Assembly (NCBI GenBank): GCA_963843465.1 | Contig: CAWJKP010000004.1 | Span: 558,001 to 622,000, forward strand | Direction: 5' to 3' | Source of the DNA: CAWJKP01 sp963843465 | GTDB lineage: Bacteria > Planctomycetota > Planctomycetia > Pirellulales > Thermoguttaceae | Length of the DNA stretch: 64,000 bases | Shown: positions 61,348-64,000 of the stretch, piece by piece | Layout: each line of letters opens with the position of its first letter | Position numbering within the stretch: the stretch's first letter is position 1 | Translations under genes and position numbers: made by a program | Notes under the pieces: model-generated | Seen by the model: the letters and a program-made list of their open reading frames with translations, nothing else | What the model was told of the DNA's origin: nothing | Database searches by the model: none

Positions 61348-62474
61348 ACGAGCCGGCGGATCACGGCGGCAATCTCGGCGGCGGCGGCGGGCCTGGCCAG
61401 CCGCCGGATGGCCGAGGACATCACGGCCAGACGGCATGAATCGGCAACCAGGGGGCCGAGAATCTTGGCCAGACGGTCCGCAAGCGGGTGCCGTCGGTCG
61501 CGCTCGTCGATCACCAGGCAGCCGCCCGAGTCGGCGAAGCTCGCGGCGTTGCGCCGCTGATGATCGTCGGCCGCGTGAGGGTAAGGGACCAGCACGGCCG
61601 GCACTCCCGACGCGGCCAACTCGGCCAGCGTGGTCCCGCCGGCGCGGCAAATGGCCAGGCGGGTCCGGGCGAGCGTCTGGGGCATGTCGCTCAGAAACGC
61701 CGCTACGATTGCCCGCAGGCCGCAGGCGTCGTAGAGATCTTGCGTGCGGCCAACGTCGGCCGGACCCGATTGGTGAACGATCGTCCAACCGGCCAGCATC
61801 GGACGGATGCGGGCCAAGGCTTGGGGCACATTCTCATTGAGCGACCGGGCCCCCGCGCTGCCGCCGAGGACCAGCAGGTTAGCCCCGGCGGCCACGCCGG
61901 CGTCGTACTCCTCACTCTCCTCGTGAGGCCGAACCGCACGCGGAGCGTGAGGAGTACCGAGGAATCCGCCGCGGATCGGGTTGCCGGTCAGACGCACCGG
62001 GCAGCCCACGGGCAGGTGGCCGTCGCACTGGCGGAAGGCCGTGCAAACCATCGTCGCCGACCGGGCCAACCAGCGGGTCGCTCGGCCGGGAACGGCGTTC
62101 TGTTCCAACAGCAAAAGCGGAAGGCCTCGCCGCGCCGCCGCCCAGGCCATGGGCACGCTGGCGTAGCCGCCCAGCCCGACCACCGCGGTCACCTGTTGGC
62201 CGGCCAGGAATCGTTTCGCCGCGCGATAGCCGCAGAGATTGGCCAGCACGAAGCCCGGCACGTCGCGCAGCCGGCCCGGCAGCGGCGCGCAGGCGATCGG
62301 CACGTAGTCGAAACCGGCCGCGACGACCTGCCGCCGCTCGAACTCCTTGTCCGAGCCTGCAAAGCTGATGCGAACCTTCGGCAGCTCGTCCGCCAGGCGC
62401 GTGGCCACCGCCAGCCCGGGGAACAAGTGTCCTCCCGTGCCCCCGCCCGCAAAAACGACATGCGCCGGCCTCAT
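61344..62474 (-). CDS. murG: MurG, lipid II-forming N-acetylglucosaminyltransferase, with in-frame repeat insertion
   Basis: The protein has 376 residues from ATG 62474 (GGGAGGG upstream). GGGTGGHLFPGLAVA (N-domain glycine loop), VVGLGGYASVPMAWAA, LLEQNAVPGRATRWLA, NLLVLGGSAGARSLNENVP, AICRAGGTTLAELAASGVPAVLVPYPHAADDHQ are the standard MurG motifs. Between GNPIRGGF and NLLVLGGS, in the linker joining the two domains, stands an extra run of about 25 residues (LGTPHAPRAVRPHEESEEYDAGVAAGA), which is encoded by palindromes A3 and part of B3. The enzyme adds GlcNAc to lipid I on the inner membrane. The stop codon TAG belongs to the J3 palindrome. It follows mraY at 277 bases; murD and ftsW, usually between, are absent. 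Confidence 0.97.
   Translation of the reverse strand: MRPAHVVFAGGGTGGHLFPGLAVATRLADELPKVRISFAGSDKEFERRQVVAAGFDYVPIACAPLPGRLRDVPGFVLANLCGYRAAKRFLAGQQVTAVVGLGGYASVPMAWAAARRGLPLLLLEQNAVPGRATRWLARSATMVCTAFRQCDGHLPVGCPVRLTGNPIRGGFLGTPHAPRAVRPHEESEEYDAGVAAGANLLVLGGSAGARSLNENVPQALARIRPMLAGWTIVHQSGPADVGRTQDLYDACGLRAIVAAFLSDMPQTLARTRLAICRAGGTTLAELAASGVPAVLVPYPHAADDHQRRNAASFADSGGCLVIDERDRRHPLADRLAKILGPLVADSCRLAVMSSAIRRLARPAAAAEIAAVIRRLV
61878..61903. repeat. Half palindrome, family B (copy 3)
   Basis: GTTAGCCCCGGCGGCCACGC CGGCGT matches the right arm of 49558-49620. It stands directly beside the family A element in murG and is read in frame (DAGVAAGAN on the minus strand). Confidence 0.75.
61904..61957. 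repeat. Palindromic element, family A (copy 3, in frame, diverged)
   Basis: CGTACTCCTCACTCTCCTCG TGAGG on the left and GCACGCGGAGCGTGAGGAGTAC on the right. Some arm positions have changed without compensation. It is inside murG and encodes TPHAPR...HEESEEY in the same frame as copies 1 and 2. Confidence 0.85.
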
Positions 62475-62500
62475 AGGCCCTCCCATACGGCAGCAAGCAA

Positions 62501-62747
62501 AGCAATCACGAAAGCCCGAAAAGACGAAAGCCCGAAAACAGACAGAAGCTAATGCGTTTTGACAAACGAGGGGACAGGAAGATTAAGGAAAGGAAGATAG
62601 GCAAAGGAAAGATTGAGTTGGGCAAGTCATGCACAATCTTCCTTTCCCCTATATTCCTGTCTTGTTCGTCAAAACTCATTAGAATGTATTCCAATCGCTT
62701 CGTTGATTTCTTTCGGGTTTTCGTCTTTTCGGGGTTTCGCGATTCGT
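62501..62747. repeat. Long imperfect palindrome (family N) between mraY and murG
   Basis: The left text (ATCACGAAAGCCCGAAAAGA CGAAAGCCCGAAAACAGAC ... AATGCGTTTTGACAAACGAG GGGACAGGAAGATT) is inverted on the right (AATCTTCCTTTCCCC...CTGTCTTGTTCGTCAAAACTCATT ... TTTCGGGTTTTCGTCTTTTCGGGGTTTCG). The total is about 247 bp with a centre near 62624. It is AT-rich relative to its surroundings and codes for nothing recognisable. Size and symmetry are those of a MITE-like element. Confidence 0.85.
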
Positions 62748-62751
62748 TTCC

Positions 62752-63923
62752 TCATCTTCGGAGGTCAATACCCGCTTTGGTTGCCACCGTCTCGTTCGGG
62801 CGTCTTGCGGGCGGCTCGTGGACGCCCAGCTTCAACGTGGCCAGACCGACGAGGCCGCACAGCGCAGAGGCGATCCAGAAACGCACGACGATCCGCGTCT
62901 CGGGCCAGCCTTGGAACTGAAAATGGTGGTGCAGCGGGGCGCAGAGAAAGATCCTCCGACGGCGCCACTTGTAGTAGCCGACTTGGAGCACCACGCTGAC
63001 CGTCTCGACCACAAACACCCCGCCGATCAGAAGCAGCAGGATCTCCTGCCGGCTGATCACGGCCAACAGTCCCAGCAATCCGCCCAGCGGCAGCGAGCCG
63101 GTATCGCCCAAAAAGACCTGGGCCGGATGGCAGTTGAACCAGAGGAACCCCAGCACGCCGCCGATCATGCCGCCGGACAGGACGGTCATTTCGCCTGCCC
63201 CGGGAATCCTCGGCAGGTGCAGGTACTCCGCCAGCTCGGCGTGGCCGCAGGCGTAGGTGATGAGGGTCATCGCCGCGGCGGCAAACAGCAGGCAGCCGCC
63301 GGCCAGGCCGTCCAGGCCGTCGGTGAGGTTCACGGCATTCGACGAGCCGACGATCACCAGCACCGACCAGGGGATGAACCACGGTCCGAGAGAAAAGAGG
63401 CTCCCACCAGCGGCAGGCGGCACTGGAGCCCGTCGGCGAGCGTGGCGTGATGCTGGTAGACCAGTGCTGCGGCGGCGCCGGCCACGAGGACCTGTCCGAG
63501 GAGTTTTGCCCGGGCGGAGATGCCGGCGGCGCGGCCGAAGAGCTTGGTCAGGTCGTCGACGGCCCCCACGGCGGCCAGCCCGAAGGCCAACAACAGGGCC
63601 GCTTGCAGGCAGCGATTCGTAAGGTCGCCGAAGGCGACGACGCTGCCGAGCAGTCCGGCGATGAGGAACAGACCGCCCATGGTCGGCGTGGAGGCTTTGT
63701 CCTGGTGCAGCCGGCAAAGCTCGGCCGAGTCGCTTACGATCGGCTCGCGGAATCGGGCTTTGAGCCAGCGGATCACTCGCGGCCCCAGCAAGATCGCCAG
63801 CAGGAAACCGGTCAAGGCGGCCAGCGAGCCGCGCAACGTGATCTTGGCCAGCGTATCGAATCGGGACGACCCGGCCAGAGCGGGCCAGGCCGAGGCCAGG
63901 CGATGGAGGAGCCAGAGGAGCAT
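62752..63923 (-). CDS. mraY: MraY, phospho-MurNAc-pentapeptide transferase (one frameshift in the sequence)
   Basis: Two frames make the full protein of about 390 residues. From ATG 63923: MLLWLLHRLASAWPAL, ALLTGFLLAILLGPRVIRWLK, KASTPTMGGLFLIAG, VDDLTKL, then the frame breaks at about 63393-63400 (LVGASF...). The next frame continues SLFSLGPWFIPWSVLVIVGSSNAVNLTDGLDGLAGG (the DD motif region), VFLGDTGSLPLGG, LQVGYYKWRRRRIFLCAPLHHHFQFQGWPETRIVVRFWI (the HHH loop) and ends at 62752. About ten membrane segments are present. One missing base explains it. Since the enzyme is essential for peptidoglycan synthesis, the indel is probably a sequencing error. It transfers phospho-MurNAc-pentapeptide to undecaprenyl phosphate, before MurG acts. 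Confidence 0.95.
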
Positions 63924-63934
63924 AAGGACGTTGC

Positions 63935-63993
63935 GTACGTCAGGCTTTCCAGCCTGACAGGACGGAAGTGTCAGGCTGGAAAGCCTGACGTAC
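63935..63993. repeat. Palindromic element, family L
   Basis: GTACGTCAGGCTTTCCAGCC TGACA and its inverse TGTCAGGCTGGAAAGCCTGACGTAC form a perfect stem of about 25 bp around GGACGGAAG. It lies 11 bases upstream of the mraY start codon. Confidence 0.92.
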
Positions 63994-64000
63994 GATATCC

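Overview
The window looks like a GC-rich chromosome fragment from an uncultured planctomycete (Planctomycetota, Pirellulales-like). The evidence is a DUF1559 pilin-like protein (43873-44922), a membrane-anchored Ser/Thr kinase with leucine-rich repeats, two type I sulfatases, a PQQ-type beta-propeller, a long conserved planctomycetal hypothetical that begins MRLTLRNMLAYMDD, and few operons. A tmRNA gene lies at 20887-21246. No phage, CRISPR array, complete insertion sequence or tRNA was seen.

Layout. 1-10 kb (+): end of a TolC-type efflux protein, two tandem sulfatases, an LssY_C protein, a small membrane protein and a secreted putative glycosidase, suggesting use of sulfated polysaccharide. 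10-21 kb (-): ARPP-1 protein, the kinase, an SDR/integrase scar, an MDR oxidoreductase, a CE1-like esterase, a double-thioredoxin protein, a NarL-type regulator, a GH26 mannanase and tmRNA. 21-28 kb (+): metallo-beta-lactamase protein, conserved hypotheticals, a possibly serpin-like protein and a HIT protein. 28-34.6 kb: radical SAM/GT2 operon (-), sugar isomerase (+) and glycerate 2-kinase (-). 34.6-41 kb (+): three tandem TPR-glycosyltransferase genes with nearly identical segments. 41-45 kb (-): toroid-methyltransferase fusion, an ECF sigma operon with anti-sigma and Spy-like proteins, and the DUF1559 protein. 45-59 kb: HlyD-like adaptor, toroid protein, GAF-PilZ protein, M16 peptidase, VapBC, a giant orphan, HicB with a decayed HicA, a diguanylate cyclase and ferritin. 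59-64 kb: DUF971, a PQQ propeller, murG and mraY.

The most interesting signal is a set of at least a dozen types of dispersed palindromic elements (about 50-250 bp; labelled A-O here). Some are nested in one another. Several lie inside genes and are translated in frame: glycerate kinase, toroid protein, MurG, radical SAM (twice) and methyltransferase. Family A adds the same peptide signature (HAPR...EEY/DEY) to three unrelated proteins in the same reading frame, a behaviour known from Rickettsia palindromic elements. Family C breaks a zinc-ribbon gene at one site and is tolerated in frame at another. Family J ends supply the TAG stop codon of two genes.

A caution applies throughout. About nine single-base frameshifts occur in 64 kb, one of them in mraY, an essential gene, so many of the broken genes may be sequencing or assembly errors rather than true pseudogenes. 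The palindromes are not explained that way.
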